Assembly (NCBI RefSeq): GCF_001870225.1
Contig: NZ_CP017675.1
Span: forward strand, 701,930 to 765,929
From: Gloeomargarita lithophora Alchichica-D10
GTDB taxonomy: Bacteria > Cyanobacteriota > Cyanobacteriia > Gloeomargaritales > Gloeomargaritaceae
Direction: 5' to 3'
DNA length: 64,000 bases
In this document: one piece after another, positions 1-8,868 of the stretch
Numbering within the stretch: position 1 is the stretch's first letter
Layout: each line of letters begins with the position of its first letter
Notes under the pieces: generated by a model
Databases searched by the model: none
Told to the model about the DNA's origin: nothing
The model's input: the letters and a program-made list of their open reading frames with translations, nothing else
Program-made: the position numbers and the translations under genes

Positions 1-34
1 AAGTATAACACCCGCAGGTTCCAGGTGATTTATA

Positions 35-769
35 TCACGTTACCGCCTTTAGGATACCCGGTTCACTCTGCCGGGGCACGGTGGTTAAACAATCCACCTG
101 GGCGCAAAACTGTAAATCCGCCGCCTGCCCCAAACCCAATAGACGTTGGCCGTGGCTGGCTCGCTGGAGTAATGGGAGTAAATCGTTGTGCCATTGTTGG
201 TACAACGCCAGGGCACTCACCGCCTCATCATTCCCGGTGGTGGCCTGACTCCCTAGCCCTGCCAGCAAAGCTCCGGCGCACACCGTATCCTCCAGGGAAA
301 AGGCCCCTTCCCACCCGGAAGCCACCACCCAGACCCGCTCCGGTTGTTGTTGGCGCAACAGTTCCACCACCGCTTGCCGGTTTACCAGAGCGCAGGTGAG
401 GACTTGGGGGGCATGCTGTACCTGGGTCAACGCCCGGGTGCCATTGGTGGTACTCATGAATAACCGCCGTCCCTTGACCCGTTCGGGGGTGCAATCCAGG
501 GGGGAATTGCCCAGGTCAAAGCCGCTCACAACTTTGCCGCCCCGCTCCCCCACCCGCAGTCGTTGTGCTTCGGGCCAAGCGTGACTCACCCGCATCAATT
601 CATCCAAATCCGCAAACACCTGCACCCCGGTTGCCCCCGCCGCCAGTGCCACCGCCATCGTGGTCGTCGCCCGCAGGACATCCACCACCACCGCACAATC
701 GGGCAATTCTCCGGTGGGCACCTGCTCCGGCGTATGGTACACCCACACTTTCATCGCAGACACCTTCAT
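35..769 (-). CDS. comB: ComB-family 2-phosphosulfolactate phosphatase-like protein
   Basis: A 244-residue protein of the ComB family, Mg-dependent acid phosphatases named for removing phosphate from 2-phosphosulfolactate in coenzyme M synthesis. The hallmark [11 protein letters not shown] is at residues 27-37 (D30 likely catalytic or metal-binding), followed by STTNGTRAL near 106-114 and [10 protein letters not shown] near 152-161. The length is normal for the family. Its ATG overlaps the TGA of the upstream TPM gene (ATGA, 766-769), so the two are probably translationally coupled; a second ATG five codons in is an alternative start. Cyanobacteria are not known to make coenzyme M, so the real substrate here is uncertain. 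Family assignment is firm, function inferred. Confidence 0.85.
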   Translation of the reverse strand: MKVSAMKVWVYHTPEQVPTGELPDCAVVVDVLRATTTMAVALAAGATGVQVFADLDELMRVSHAWPEAQRLRVGERGGKVVSGFDLGNSPLDCTPERVKGRRLFMSTTNGTRALTQVQHAPQVLTCALVNRQAVVELLRQQQPERVWVVASGWEGAFSLEDTVCAGALLAGLGSQATTGNDEAVSALALYQQWHNDLLPLLQRASHGQRLLGLGQAADLQFCAQVDCLTTVPRQSEPGILKAVT

Positions 770-1425
770 CGCAGGACGTACCAGTAGTAAGTCACCATCG
801 GAATTACCGTCGCCAGGATTAACAAAATAATCACAATAGCAGTAGAAAAATCCTTCTTTTGGCGGGTTTCGGCCACGGTGGCAAAATTCCCCGCCGTGGG
901 TTCAATCTCCTCCGGGGGCGGGCCGGGGTCGGGTTGGCCGGATAAAACCAAACTTAAGCGTTGCACCGTATCCACCAACGCCTGGTTATAAATGTTATTC
1001 CGCACGGGTTTCAGCAGGGTTTCTTGGGTGATGCTCAATGCCGTTTCCGAGGACAGGCGGGGAGTTACAGCGGCTCCGGCTTGCAAATCGGCGGTGGCCG
1101 TGCGGGCCACCAGGGTCACTAACACCTGGTCGGCTCCCCCCTGGGGGAACCAGCGTTGGAACAGCTTTTCGCCAAAACTGGTGGCCGTCTCCCCGTAGTC
1201 CAACCGGCGCAGGCTGACAATATGCACCTTTAAACCCGTGTCCTGGGTGAGTTGGGTGAGGGTGCGATTCACCTGGTTGACCGTGCTGGGGCTGAACACT
1301 TCTCCCTGGTCTAAGACCCACTGGGGCGGGGTGGCGGGTAATTCACTCACCGCCGTTGCCCAGACGGGTGTGACATTGCCCAGCAGTAGGCACAAAGCCA
1401 ATCCCAACCCCCACAGCCAGCGCAT
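766..1425 (-). CDS. TPM-domain membrane-anchored lumenal/periplasmic protein (Psb32/YgcG-like)
   Basis: 219 residues. An N-terminal signal peptide (about 1-23, ending in ATA) is followed by a TPM domain (about 30-160) that opens with the typical [10 protein letters not shown] stretch. A proline-rich linker (about 162-175) leads to one C-terminal membrane span (about 193-216). This matches the TPM family that includes Psb32/TLP18.3, a lumenal acid phosphatase-like protein linked to photosystem II repair, and bacterial YgcG. The soluble domain should face the lumen or periplasm. The stop overlaps the comB start. Function beyond family membership is inference. Confidence 0.75.
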   Translation of the reverse strand: MRWLWGLGLALCLLLGNVTPVWATAVSELPATPPQWVLDQGEVFSPSTVNQVNRTLTQLTQDTGLKVHIVSLRRLDYGETATSFGEKLFQRWFPQGGADQVLVTLVARTATADLQAGAAVTPRLSSETALSITQETLLKPVRNNIYNQALVDTVQRLSLVLSGQPDPGPPPEEIEPTAGNFATVAETRQKKDFSTAIVIILLILATVIPMVTYYWYVLR

Positions 1426-1498
1426 CGTTCCTCCCCCAAACTCTAAAACTGAGAATGTCTATTACAGAGTATAAAGTCTGGGGGTTCCCCCTGGGCGA

Positions 1499-3640
1499 TC
1501 AGGTTTGGGGTGAATTTCCCTGGCGGGCGGTGGCGGCTTCGTCGGGGTGAATCCCCAAGCGGGTCAGGTTGATCCGTCCCCGGTTGTCAATTTCCCGCAC
1601 CCGCACGATCACCTCGTCACCGACGGAAACCACATCCTCGACTTTGCCGACCCGATGTTCGGCCAATTGGGAAATGTGGATCATGCCCTCTTTCCCCGGC
1701 AGGATTTCCACAAATGCCCCGATGGGAATGATGCGGGTGACTCGCCCTGTATAGACATCCCCCTCGTTCAAGCGGCGGGTCATGCCATCAATCAGCCGGT
1801 AGGCTTTTTGCGCCCGCTCCTCATCCCTGGCGCTGATGGTTACGGTGCCATCGTCCTCGATGTCCACCTTGGCACCGGTTTCCTCGGTGATGCCCCGGAT
1901 GGTTTTGCCCCCCGGCCCGATCACCGCCCCGATCAGTTCTTGGTCAATTTTCAGGGTCAACAACCGGGGTGCGTAGGGGGACAATTCCGTGCGGGGTGCC
2001 GCCAGGGTCGCCAGCATTTTCTCCAGGATGAATAACCTGCCCGCCCGCCCCTGCTTGATGGCTTGCCCCAGGGTGGGCACATCCAGGCCGGTGATTTTCA
2101 TGTCCATTTGCAGGGCGGTAATCCCCGCATCGGTACCCGCCACCTTGAAGTCCATATCCCCCAGGAAGTCCTCAATGTCCTGAATGTCCGTCAGCACCTG
2201 CACCTGGTCGCCTTCTTTAATTAACCCCATCGCCACCCCACTCACCGGGCGTTTTAGGGGCACCCCCGCATCCATCAAGGCCAGGGTGGAAGCGCACACG
2301 GAACCCATCGAAGTGGAGCCATTGGACGCTAACACCTCCGATACCACCCGCAGGACGTAGGGAAACTCGGTTTTGCTGGGAAGCACCGGCACGATTGCCC
2401 GCTCCGCCAACGCCCCATGCCCAATTTCCCGGCGAGAGGGTGCCCGCATTGGTTTCACTTCCCCCACGGAATAGGGCGGAAAGTTGTAATGGTGCAGGTA
2501 GCGTTTTTCGTCCTCCGGGTGCAAATCATCCGCCAAATCCTGGGCATCCCCCGGTGTCCCCAAGGTCACCGCCGACAACACCTGGGTCGAACCCCGTTGG
2601 AACACCGCCGACCCATGCACCCTGCGGGGCAATAACCCCACCTCACAGTGAATCGGGCGCACCTCATCCACCCTACGACCGTCCACCCGAATGCCTTTGT
2701 CAATTACATGGCGGCGCATGAGTTTCTTGGTCAAAGACTTAAACAAGGCTTCCACGGTTTTGGGTGTACCTGCCACACGCCGGGGGTCATCCTCCGGTAA
2801 TGCCGCCAATGCCGCCGTCACCTGGGCTTTCACCGCATCGAGGGCTTGATTGCGCTTTTGCTTATCCGCAACGGTCTGATCCAAAACCGCCTGGATGCCC
2901 TGGGCTGCCGTCTCGTGGATCAAAGCCACCAAATCCGCAGGCGGCTCCGGGGCGGGGGGAATGGTCAACGTCACCCCCAACTCGCTCAAAATTTGCTGTT
3001 GCGCCCGGATCAACTCCTGGATCGCCTCATGGCCAAAATCAATCGCCTCGATCATGTCCTGCTCTGGCAATTGATTCGCCCGACATTCCACCATAATCAC
3101 CCCCTGGGGCGACCCGGCCACCACCAAATCCAACTCCCCCGCCTCCACTTCTGCGTAGGTGGGATTGAGGATAAATTCATCCCCCAACAGCCCCACCCGC
3201 ACGGCGGCCATCGGCCCCATAAACGGAATCCCCGCCGTTGCCACCGCCAAGGAAGCCCCCAACGCCGCCAATACATCCGGGGGCGCATCCTGATCCAGGG
3301 ACATGGTGGTCGCCACCACCTGCATATCCTCGCGCAACCAATCCGGGATCAGCGGGCGCAGGGGACGGTCAATCAACCGACTGGTCAACACCACCTTCTC
3401 CGGGGGACGGCCTTCCCGCCGCAAAAATCCCCCTGGAATCCGCCCGGCGGCATACAACCGTTCCTCGTACTCCACCATCAGCGGCAGAAAATCAATCCCT
3501 TCCCGTGCCGTACCTTGCGTTGCCGTGACCAAGACTGCCGTATCCCCACATTCCACCAATACTGAACCACCCGCTTGTGGAGCAAGTTCCCCCAAGCGCA
3601 GACGGATTTCCCGCCCGTCAAACGTTATTGATTTGTGCAT
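1499..3640 (-). CDS. pnp: polyribonucleotide nucleotidyltransferase (PNPase)
   Basis: 713 residues, the usual PNPase length. It carries out phosphorolytic 3'-to-5' RNA decay and, in reverse, makes RNA tails; cyanobacteria rely on it for polynucleotide tailing. Two RNase PH domains (about 1-230 and 310-545, the second with [10 protein letters not shown] and [10 protein letters not shown]) flank an alpha-helical linker. A KH domain with the GxxG loop in [10 protein letters not shown] (about 575-585) and a C-terminal S1 domain ([15 protein letters not shown], about 630 on) complete it. It stands alone; the gap to the next minus-strand gene (1426-1498) contains only a short GGGGG/CCCCC hairpin with no convincing T-run. 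Confidence 0.97.
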   Translation of the reverse strand: MHKSITFDGREIRLRLGELAPQAGGSVLVECGDTAVLVTATQGTAREGIDFLPLMVEYEERLYAAGRIPGGFLRREGRPPEKVVLTSRLIDRPLRPLIPDWLREDMQVVATTMSLDQDAPPDVLAALGASLAVATAGIPFMGPMAAVRVGLLGDEFILNPTYAEVEAGELDLVVAGSPQGVIMVECRANQLPEQDMIEAIDFGHEAIQELIRAQQQILSELGVTLTIPPAPEPPADLVALIHETAAQGIQAVLDQTVADKQKRNQALDAVKAQVTAALAALPEDDPRRVAGTPKTVEALFKSLTKKLMRRHVIDKGIRVDGRRVDEVRPIHCEVGLLPRRVHGSAVFQRGSTQVLSAVTLGTPGDAQDLADDLHPEDEKRYLHHYNFPPYSVGEVKPMRAPSRREIGHGALAERAIVPVLPSKTEFPYVLRVVSEVLASNGSTSMGSVCASTLALMDAGVPLKRPVSGVAMGLIKEGDQVQVLTDIQDIEDFLGDMDFKVAGTDAGITALQMDMKITGLDVPTLGQAIKQGRAGRLFILEKMLATLAAPRTELSPYAPRLLTLKIDQELIGAVIGPGGKTIRGITEETGAKVDIEDDGTVTISARDEERAQKAYRLIDGMTRRLNEGDVYTGRVTRIIPIGAFVEILPGKEGMIHISQLAEHRVGKVEDVVSVGDEVIVRVREIDNRGRINLTRLGIHPDEAATARQGNSPQT

Positions 3641-3785
3641 CGTTTGCTCTCTTTTTTAATCAATCGTTATCCTAGCACTGGGCGGGGCGTTACATCCTGT
3701 CAGCTTCGGTATCTGCCCAGTTAGGTAAGACAGTTGGCGTTCAGTGACGATAAATTTAAGTACATTAAGCACATACACTCAATCG

Positions 3786-3823
3786 TTGACGAGTTGACGT
3801 ACGGCAATCTGCCGTAATATACT
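3786..3823 (+). promoter_or_regulatory. promoter with embedded inverted-repeat operator for the DUF1778/GNAT pair
   Basis: TTGACG at 3794-3799 and TATACT at 3818-3823 are 18 bp apart and fit a sigma-70 promoter; a second TTGACG lies at 3786-3791. Between the boxes is a perfect inverted repeat, TACGGCA-ATC-TGCCGTA (3800-3816). An operator lying between the -35 and -10 boxes is what an autoregulated toxin-antitoxin module would need, with the ribbon-helix-helix antitoxin as repressor. The operator role is inferred from position and symmetry. Confidence 0.65.
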
Positions 3824-3861
3824 TAATTCATAAACTTGTTTCATTTATTAAATTTAACGCC

Positions 3862-4149
3862 ATGACTCCTGCAACTCATCAAACATCACCAGCGCGGCTA
3901 GAAGCTCGTATCAGTCAGGAAACCAAGGCTCTGGTACAAAAGGCGGCTGACCTAGAAGGACGAACGCTTACGGACTTTGTGGTTGCCAGTGTTCAAGCCG
4001 CCGCATATAGAGTTATTGAACATCACCAAACCCTGAAGCTTAGTATTGAAGACAGTGAAGCTTTTGTGGATGCGATTCTCAATCCTCCAAAGCCCAATGA
4101 AGCCTTAAAATCGGCGGCTTTACGATACAAGCAAACCATGTCGGTTTAA
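3862..4149 (+). CDS. DUF1778 (TacA-type) ribbon-helix-helix antitoxin
   Basis: 95 residues. The opening (SPARLEARISQETKALVQKA, residues 9-28) is the ribbon-helix-helix part of DUF1778 antitoxins such as TacA/AtaR, and the C-terminal half (FVDAILNPPKPNEALKSA) is the partly disordered segment that wraps around the GNAT toxin. Its TAA overlaps the ATG of the toxin by one base (TAATG), a coupling that keeps antitoxin and toxin in step. It should neutralise the acetyltransferase and repress the promoter at 3786-3823. Composition is more AT-rich than pnp next door, which fits horizontal acquisition. Confidence 0.9.
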   Translation: MTPATHQTSPARLEARISQETKALVQKAADLEGRTLTDFVVASVQAAAYRVIEHHQTLKLSIEDSEAFVDAILNPPKPNEALKSAALRYKQTMSV

Positions 4150-4667
4150 TGGTTCTCAAAATCAACCTTCTTGATAGTCACAAGCACATCCGATTAAGCT
4201 TTTACTGTGGGGAAAAGAGTTTAGATAATTACATACATAAGCAAGCGTCTCAGGATGTCAAAAAACGAGTCTCAACTGTATTTGTTTTAACTGATGATCC
4301 TCAGATGAACGTTTTGGCTTACTATACGCTCTCTGCTTACACTGTCAATGTGACAGCTTTGGAGGAAAGTTTTGCTAAGCAATTACCCCGATACCCAGTA
4401 TTACCTGCAACACTATTAGGTCGTCTGGCGGTTGATAATGACCACAAAGGTAAGCGGTTGGGTGAACTGTTATTGATAGATGCTCTTAAAAAGTCTTTAG
4501 ATACAGCGATACAAGTTGCATCTTTAGCTGTCATTGCCGAAGCGTTGGATGAACGAGCCTTGAGCTTTTATATAAAGTACGGATTTAGACAATTTAATCA
4601 GGAGCCTATGAAGCTGTATTTGCCTATGAAGTCTATTGAAGAGCTTTGCCAAAATCTTGGCATCTAG
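4149..4667 (+). CDS. GNAT acetyltransferase toxin (TacT/AtaT-type)
   Basis: 172 residues with the Gcn5-related N-acetyltransferase fold. The acetyl-CoA pyrophosphate loop is seen as DHKGKRLGELLL (about 97-108), preceded by the beta-strand LLGRLAVD, and the C-terminal FYIKYGFRQF (about 137-146) carries the tyrosine typical of this toxin family. TacT/AtaT toxins acetylate the amino group of charged tRNAs and stop translation. Placement directly after a DUF1778 gene with a one-base overlap makes the toxin reading strong. Which tRNA is targeted cannot be read from the sequence. Confidence 0.9.
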   Translation: MVLKINLLDSHKHIRLSFYCGEKSLDNYIHKQASQDVKKRVSTVFVLTDDPQMNVLAYYTLSAYTVNVTALEESFAKQLPRYPVLPATLLGRLAVDNDHKGKRLGELLLIDALKKSLDTAIQVASLAVIAEALDERALSFYIKYGFRQFNQEPMKLYLPMKSIEELCQNLGI

Positions 4668-4675
4668 GACATCTC

Positions 4676-4797
4676 TATAGCAATCCCACCCAATTAGCGT
4701 TAGCCTGCGTGCCGTAGGCATACAGAAATTCTGAAGAACCAATGCGGGGCTACGCCCTGCGACCCATATTATGTCAACCTTTGCGTGTTTAGCTATA
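4676..4797 (-). repeat. dispersed TIR element, mosaic of families A and B
   Basis: This begins TATAGCAAT (4676-4684, the end of family A elements) and finishes TTAGCTATA (4789-4797, the end of family B elements). The interior, read on the minus strand, has the shared GC-rich core (GGGTCGCAGGGC then GCCCCGCATTGG) and the CTACGGCACGCAGGCTAACG segment also seen at 27576-27604. The two different ends suggest recombination between related elements. Confidence 0.7.
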
Positions 4798-4905
4798 GCA
4801 GAAAGTCATCTCGCTGGAATGCTGGTATTACCGAGAACCATACACCGCAGGTGCTTCTCAGACGGGGGCAAACCCCAGCGACCTATTTTGAGAAGTATCT
4901 GCAAG
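4798..4905 (-). repeat. dispersed repeat, degraded family C copy
   Basis: Read on the minus strand it contains the family C landmarks: AAAATAGGTCGC, a GGGG...CCCC core, GGTTCTCGGTAATACCAGCA and TTCCAGCGAGATGACTTTC, closely matching 24943-25044 and 10920-11040. The terminal GGACACCTC is not preserved. It fills the gap between the GNAT toxin and the downstream minus-strand gene. Confidence 0.6.
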
Positions 4906-4907
4906 GG

Positions 4908-5753
4908 TTAAGGTTGCCCCACCACCAATTCAAACACTGCCCGTATGGGTCGGTGGTCACTGTGGGTTTTACGGTTGGCAGGGCTACAATACTCTGGTTC
5001 TGGTTGGAGAATATCACTGGCGGCGGGCCAATTTTTCGCCTCACCCCCCACAAAAATAAAATCCAAAACCGAATTAAACTCAGGATTACATTGGGTGCTC
5101 ACCAACTGTTGTGGTTGTACCCAACGGAATACTTCATTTTGGGTCAATAAATCAAACCCCAAATCCCGTTTTTGGCCTTGACTGCCAATATCCCAGTCAA
5201 AGTTGTAATCCCCCACCGCAATAATCGGCAAATTTTGACTCTGCGCCCATTCATTGAACAGTTGCGCCTGCTGATGACGGCGACCGGCGTTTTTTTCATC
5301 CCCCCGATAAAAATGATTAACCACAAACAAAAACCGTTGTCCCGTCAGCCGAAACCGAAACTCCGCTACCAACGGCGAACGCAGGGAACCTTTTGGGTTA
5401 ATCTGCTCCAATTCCTCATGGCGCAAATAGGTCAAACGACGGGCATTATACACGATGCCCAAACGGTCTTTCCCCCCCGAACGACCCAACAACCAGCGGT
5501 AATCCGACCCCCACCCGGAACGCATGGCCTGACGGAACTTTTCCATCCAGTCGTTGCTCTCCACCTCGGAAAATCCCCAAATGTCAACTTGGTTGCGGTG
5601 GGGTGCAATATGCTTCTCGGCAATCACCTGGGGGTCGGCACTCCCCGATTCCACATTGAATGCCGCCACCGTCAGCCGCGAAGAGGGTTCCCCTGGGCTA
5701 CAGGCGGCGAGTAGCAGGGTGATCCCCAAAAATTTCATCCACCAGCGAGCCAC
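4908..5753 (-). CDS. endonuclease/exonuclease/phosphatase-family lipoprotein
   Basis: 281 residues. A short hydrophobic signal ends in a lipobox (LLAAC, about 14-18), so the protein is probably an exported, lipid-anchored hydrolase. The EEP-fold motifs are in order: AAFNVES (metal-binding Asn), WGFSEVES (metal-binding Glu), VVNHFYRG, VGDYNFDWD, LDFIFVGG and the C-terminal HSDHRPI catalytic pair. The start is GTG; the upstream AAGGGG at 8-nt spacing favours it over the ATG five codons later, which lacks a ribosome site. The substrate (nucleic acid, phospholipid or phosphoester) cannot be told. Confidence 0.8.
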   Translation of the reverse strand: MARWWMKFLGITLLLAACSPGEPSSRLTVAAFNVESGSADPQVIAEKHIAPHRNQVDIWGFSEVESNDWMEKFRQAMRSGWGSDYRWLLGRSGGKDRLGIVYNARRLTYLRHEELEQINPKGSLRSPLVAEFRFRLTGQRFLFVVNHFYRGDEKNAGRRHQQAQLFNEWAQSQNLPIIAVGDYNFDWDIGSQGQKRDLGFDLLTQNEVFRWVQPQQLVSTQCNPEFNSVLDFIFVGGEAKNWPAASDILQPEPEYCSPANRKTHSDHRPIRAVFELVVGQP

Positions 5754-5794
5754 GGATTTACCCCTTCAGTCGTTCCCCGCCTCCATCATAAGGC

Positions 5795-7201
5795 TCAGGG
5801 CAACCACCGGGGTTGACGACCCCACAACCCCAAATCCTCCGGCAGTTGGGCAATCGGATTTGCCCCCAGGGGAAACCGCCACAAATGCCCATTCACCTCC
5901 AATAATAAATCCCGCCCATCGGGAGCCAAGGCCATCTGGGGCGGCGCCGGTTCCTCAAACTGCACCAGGGGTAAAATTTGCTTCGTTGGCAAAGCAATCG
6001 CCGCTAAATAGGGTAATTCCTGGTAATTGGTCGCTTCCCCCGCTTCGGTGGCAATAACATACACCCACGGTCGTCGGGGGTCAAAACTCGCACTCAAAAT
6101 CGAACCCCGCAGGCGCAGGAGTTCCTGCTCCCCGCCCCCCCCCACCAAAAACAACGAACGGGTAAAGTCACTATTAAATTTCACCATCAACGCCCGGGTG
6201 CCAGGGCGGTCAAAGTCCAACAACTGCCCAAACTTCGGCAAAAAATCCAAAGGTTGCGCCTGGGGTTGCAAAGGGAGTAATGCCAACCCCTCCCCCTGCG
6301 CCATCACCAAATTTTGCCCATCCGGGGTCACCCGAAAATCCCCACTCAAAGCCAAATCCAACGCCCGCCGTCCCCCCCCCAAATCCACCTGCCACAACCC
6401 CGATTGCGCCGAATTGTGCAAACTCGCCCTAGCCACCACCACCTTATCCCCGGCGGGAGCCAGGTCAAATTTCAAATTCTGAAACCCCTCACTCGCCAAC
6501 ACCGTCGCCACCTGCCCCGCATCCCGTGCTGGAGGAGTTCCCGTAGGCGTAGCGTACTGTAAACCCGTCGTCACCGTATAAATCTGCGTCCCCAAGGCCG
6601 GGTCACTTTCCTGCTGGGCGCTAAACACCACCCGGTCGCCCTGGGGCAAAGGCTGGGCATCAACAACCAATAAATTTGCCGGTGTCAGCACCCGATGCGT
6701 CCCCTGGGTAAAATTGTGCAGTACCAACCGACCCGCCTCCTCCCCCTGCGTCCCCACATAAACAAACCCCTGATCCCGGGTGTAAAACCGCCCCACAAAC
6801 GGCTCAATCCCCTCGCCCCGACCGTATTTATCCTGCGCCGAGGTCAGCTTCACCTCATACTCCCGGCCATAGGGAATCGGTTCCAAAAGCGTATAAGCCA
6901 ACCTACGACCCGCCCAACTCACCTTCCCCGGCAGACCCGGCGTGATACGCAAATGCTGTTCCACCGTGCGAGTATCCATCGGGCGGTTAAACGTCAGCAA
7001 AAACGCCTTGTCCTGCGCCCCCACCACCCGCTCCTGCCAGGTAAAGCCCTGCACCCTGGGGCGGGAATGGTCACCACCGCCCAACAGTAGGGCAGTAACC
7101 ACACACAAAATCCCCAACACCGATAAAGCCACCCGATCCAGAGGCTCTTTTAGCAGACGATGACGCACCCCTCGCCCCCCGATTGATTGCTGATTAATCA
7201 C
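5795..7201 (-). CDS. membrane-anchored protein with an SbsA-type Ig-like domain and beta-propeller-like repeats
   Basis: 468 residues from a GTG start; an internal GTG at 7168 is an alternative. One N-terminal membrane span (about 24-43) is followed by an Ig-like domain of the SbsA type (FLLTFNRPMD ... YGREYEVKL, about 65-130). A long beta-rich region with repeated DG or G turns (VTPDGQNLVMAQG, LAPDGRDLLLEV) suggests a WD40/TolB-like propeller (about 145-465). It is likely exposed outside the cytoplasmic membrane as a structural or binding protein. No catalytic motif is visible. Codons near 6530-6556 contain a GTAGGCGTAGCG string resembling dispersed repeats. Confidence 0.6.
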   Translation of the reverse strand: MINQQSIGGRGVRHRLLKEPLDRVALSVLGILCVVTALLLGGGDHSRPRVQGFTWQERVVGAQDKAFLLTFNRPMDTRTVEQHLRITPGLPGKVSWAGRRLAYTLLEPIPYGREYEVKLTSAQDKYGRGEGIEPFVGRFYTRDQGFVYVGTQGEEAGRLVLHNFTQGTHRVLTPANLLVVDAQPLPQGDRVVFSAQQESDPALGTQIYTVTTGLQYATPTGTPPARDAGQVATVLASEGFQNLKFDLAPAGDKVVVARASLHNSAQSGLWQVDLGGGRRALDLALSGDFRVTPDGQNLVMAQGEGLALLPLQPQAQPLDFLPKFGQLLDFDRPGTRALMVKFNSDFTRSLFLVGGGGEQELLRLRGSILSASFDPRRPWVYVIATEAGEATNYQELPYLAAIALPTKQILPLVQFEEPAPPQMALAPDGRDLLLEVNGHLWRFPLGANPIAQLPEDLGLWGRQPRWLP

Positions 7202-7216
7202 TATAGCATTACGGGT

Positions 7217-7582
7217 TTAACCCCCCGCCGCCGTACGCCGAGTCCGCCCCCGATACTCCGACTTGCGCCGCAACCCCAACGCCTGCACCTGCGCCGAATC
7301 CCGGCCATACTGGGCAATCACCTGCTCCTTCGCCGCCAACATCAAATTATGGAACCGCCACTCACTGCCATTGGCCTCATCCCGTGCCGCCTTCGCCGCC
7401 GCCAACGCCTGCACCTCCAGGGACTGCTTGCCCTGCATCGTCTGCCACGCCGCTTGCAACGCCTCCCGCCGGTACTCCGGGTTGCTGGGAGTGTAATCGG
7501 GAAACGCCAACAACGCCGCCAATACCTCCTGATCCGTCTGCAATAACGCCGGACGCAATCGCCGGGACTGATCTTTCGCCAT
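7217..7582 (-). CDS. conserved hypothetical protein, basic and helical
   Basis: 121 residues that I do not recognise. The protein is alanine-rich and largely alpha-helical (EVQALAAAKAARDEA, about 55-69), with a strongly basic C-terminal tail (RRKSEYRGRTRRTAAGG) that could contact nucleic acid or acidic partners. There are no signal peptide, membrane segment or cysteine motif. It ends 16 bp before the GTG of the Ig-like gene and probably shares its transcript. Codon use and GC match the neighbours, so it is likely a real resident gene. Confidence 0.55.
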   Translation of the reverse strand: MAKDQSRRLRPALLQTDQEVLAALLAFPDYTPSNPEYRREALQAAWQTMQGKQSLEVQALAAAKAARDEANGSEWRFHNLMLAAKEQVIAQYGRDSAQVQALGLRRKSEYRGRTRRTAAGG

Positions 7583-8143
7583 AGCTAATAGTAAATATAA
7601 ACTACACTGTCTAGTCTATCTTAAAATCTAATTAGCGCAAATAAAAATACAATAAACGTAATTTTTACATCAAACAAGCAATTTAGTTGCCTAGCATAGC
7701 AATAATATAATTTTGTCAAGCAAGTTTATCGCATAAACCAACTAAAACTTAGTCCAGTCAAACTAAAAACAAGTTTAGTTAAATTTAACAATCACTGATT
7801 TAGCGTATCATTTAATCTATACATCGTATTTTATTGCCGAGCGAATCAAGCCTCCACCCCATTCCTTCCCGATTAGTGCATAATTGCCCCGGCGTGAACA
7901 GACCAAACATTACCGGCAAGTTCTGTTTTACTTTTATCCAATCAACTTAGGAAATAATTTCATTTTTAGCCATTAAATTATCCTATTTTCAGTGCATCAA
8001 ATAGTCCCTAAAAACCAGACTTTAATCACTCTATAAATGCCCAAAACTATTGACCTTTTTTAAGCAAAAAAATACAATCAGAACCAAATAGAATCATAGG
8101 TAATTATTCCGGTTATTCTCCCACCTTTAGTTAAGGATTGATT
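7583..8143. other. AT-rich gene-free stretch
   Basis: About 560 bp with much higher AT than the flanks and no open frame of useful length on either strand. It holds a good sigma-70 promoter for the plus-strand gene at its right end (8050-8078) but no repeat-family copy. The sharp composition change against the GC-rich gene at 7217-7582 suggests an insertion boundary or decayed DNA. Confidence 0.5.
8050..8078 (+). promoter_or_regulatory. sigma-70 promoter upstream of the 8144 gene
   Basis: TTGACC (8050-8055) and TACAAT (8073-8078) are separated by exactly 17 bp, in an A/T-only spacer apart from one GC pair. It lies 65 bp upstream of the gene starting at 8144 and points toward it. Confidence 0.6.
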
Positions 8144-8650
8144 ATGAACGAGATCACCATCGCCCAGCAGTTAGAAACCGGGTTGAATGATAGTAGTTTA
8201 GTCGTCCAGGTTGTTTTTGCTGTTCCCTATGTGCAGGTGGTGGTCAACCGCAGTCAATTGCCCCCGGATTATGCCGCATTGAGTCAGCGCATCGCCGAAT
8301 TGTTGGGGCAAATGGTTACCCCGGAGATGCAATATGTAGCGGTTTATGGGCGGGTTTACGGCCAGGAAGAACTGGAATATGAAACCAGTTTAGAAATCAT
8401 CAAATCTGTGCCCCCTGTCCCGGTTAGCCCCAGTGAAAATCCTTTTTTAATAGCGGTCACCAATCCAGTTACAGAACCAGAGCCATTTACCCTTGCCAAG
8501 TATTGTTTTACCCGCAACCAAGCCCTTTTAATTTCTGCCTTACCCAGCCCCAAAATGAACATAGCTGAATTGATCCGGGACTTTGACCATTTTCCTGACT
8601 CAGAGAAAGCATTAATTTTAGAACAACTAATGGGACTTTATAAGTTTTAA
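8144..8650 (+). CDS. hypothetical cyanobacterial protein with a YGR-motif domain
   Basis: 168 residues. I chose ATG at 8144 over the upstream TTG because AAGGA (8133-8137) sits six bases before it. The N-terminal half (about 10-80) is a beta/alpha domain with VVQVVFAVPYVQVVVNR and YVAVYGRVYGQEE; similar VYGR-x-x-G stretches occur in other cyanobacterial proteins of unknown role, from memory only. The C-terminal 40 residues are helical and acidic (LIRDFDHFPDSEKALILEQL). No membrane segment is seen. It lies at the edge of the AT-rich stretch with another unknown protein downstream, so the pair may belong together. Confidence 0.55.
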   Translation: MNEITIAQQLETGLNDSSLVVQVVFAVPYVQVVVNRSQLPPDYAALSQRIAELLGQMVTPEMQYVAVYGRVYGQEELEYETSLEIIKSVPPVPVSPSENPFLIAVTNPVTEPEPFTLAKYCFTRNQALLISALPSPKMNIAELIRDFDHFPDSEKALILEQLMGLYKF

Positions 8651-8868
8651 GCCCTAAAACAGGCTCAAGCTCAAGCAAGACAGGCAAAACACATCGGCAA
8701 GGTAATAATGGCTGGAACCCAGTCGCATCAAGAAAATATGCTGATCGAGGTAAAACAATTGCTGTGTCTAGGTCTGAGGCCGTTTAGGAGCCAGTTTCTC
8801 TCAAAGTCCCACTAAGTATTTTCTTTCGCAATCCCGATGGGGCAAATACGCAAAATTGGTCTGCGGAA
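8651..8868. other. gap with possible 5' remnant of the following gene
   Basis: A 35-codon frame (ATG 8708 to TAA 8815) ends where a second frame, open from about 8793 and continuous into the gene at 8869, takes over. In that second frame 25 codons upstream of 8869 stay open and look coding. The gap may therefore hold the frameshifted true N-terminus of the next gene. No promoter or repeat copy is evident. Confidence 0.35.

Noticed and set aside
2846-3565. A 239-codon frame antisense to pnp.
   Set aside because: It is His/Pro/Gln-rich low-complexity protein, the mirror of a well-conserved gene, with no family likeness.
4676-5000. Repeated GC-rich units suggested a CRISPR array.
   Set aside because: Units are not evenly spaced, occur in both orientations at distant sites, have terminal inverted repeats, and no cas genes are present.
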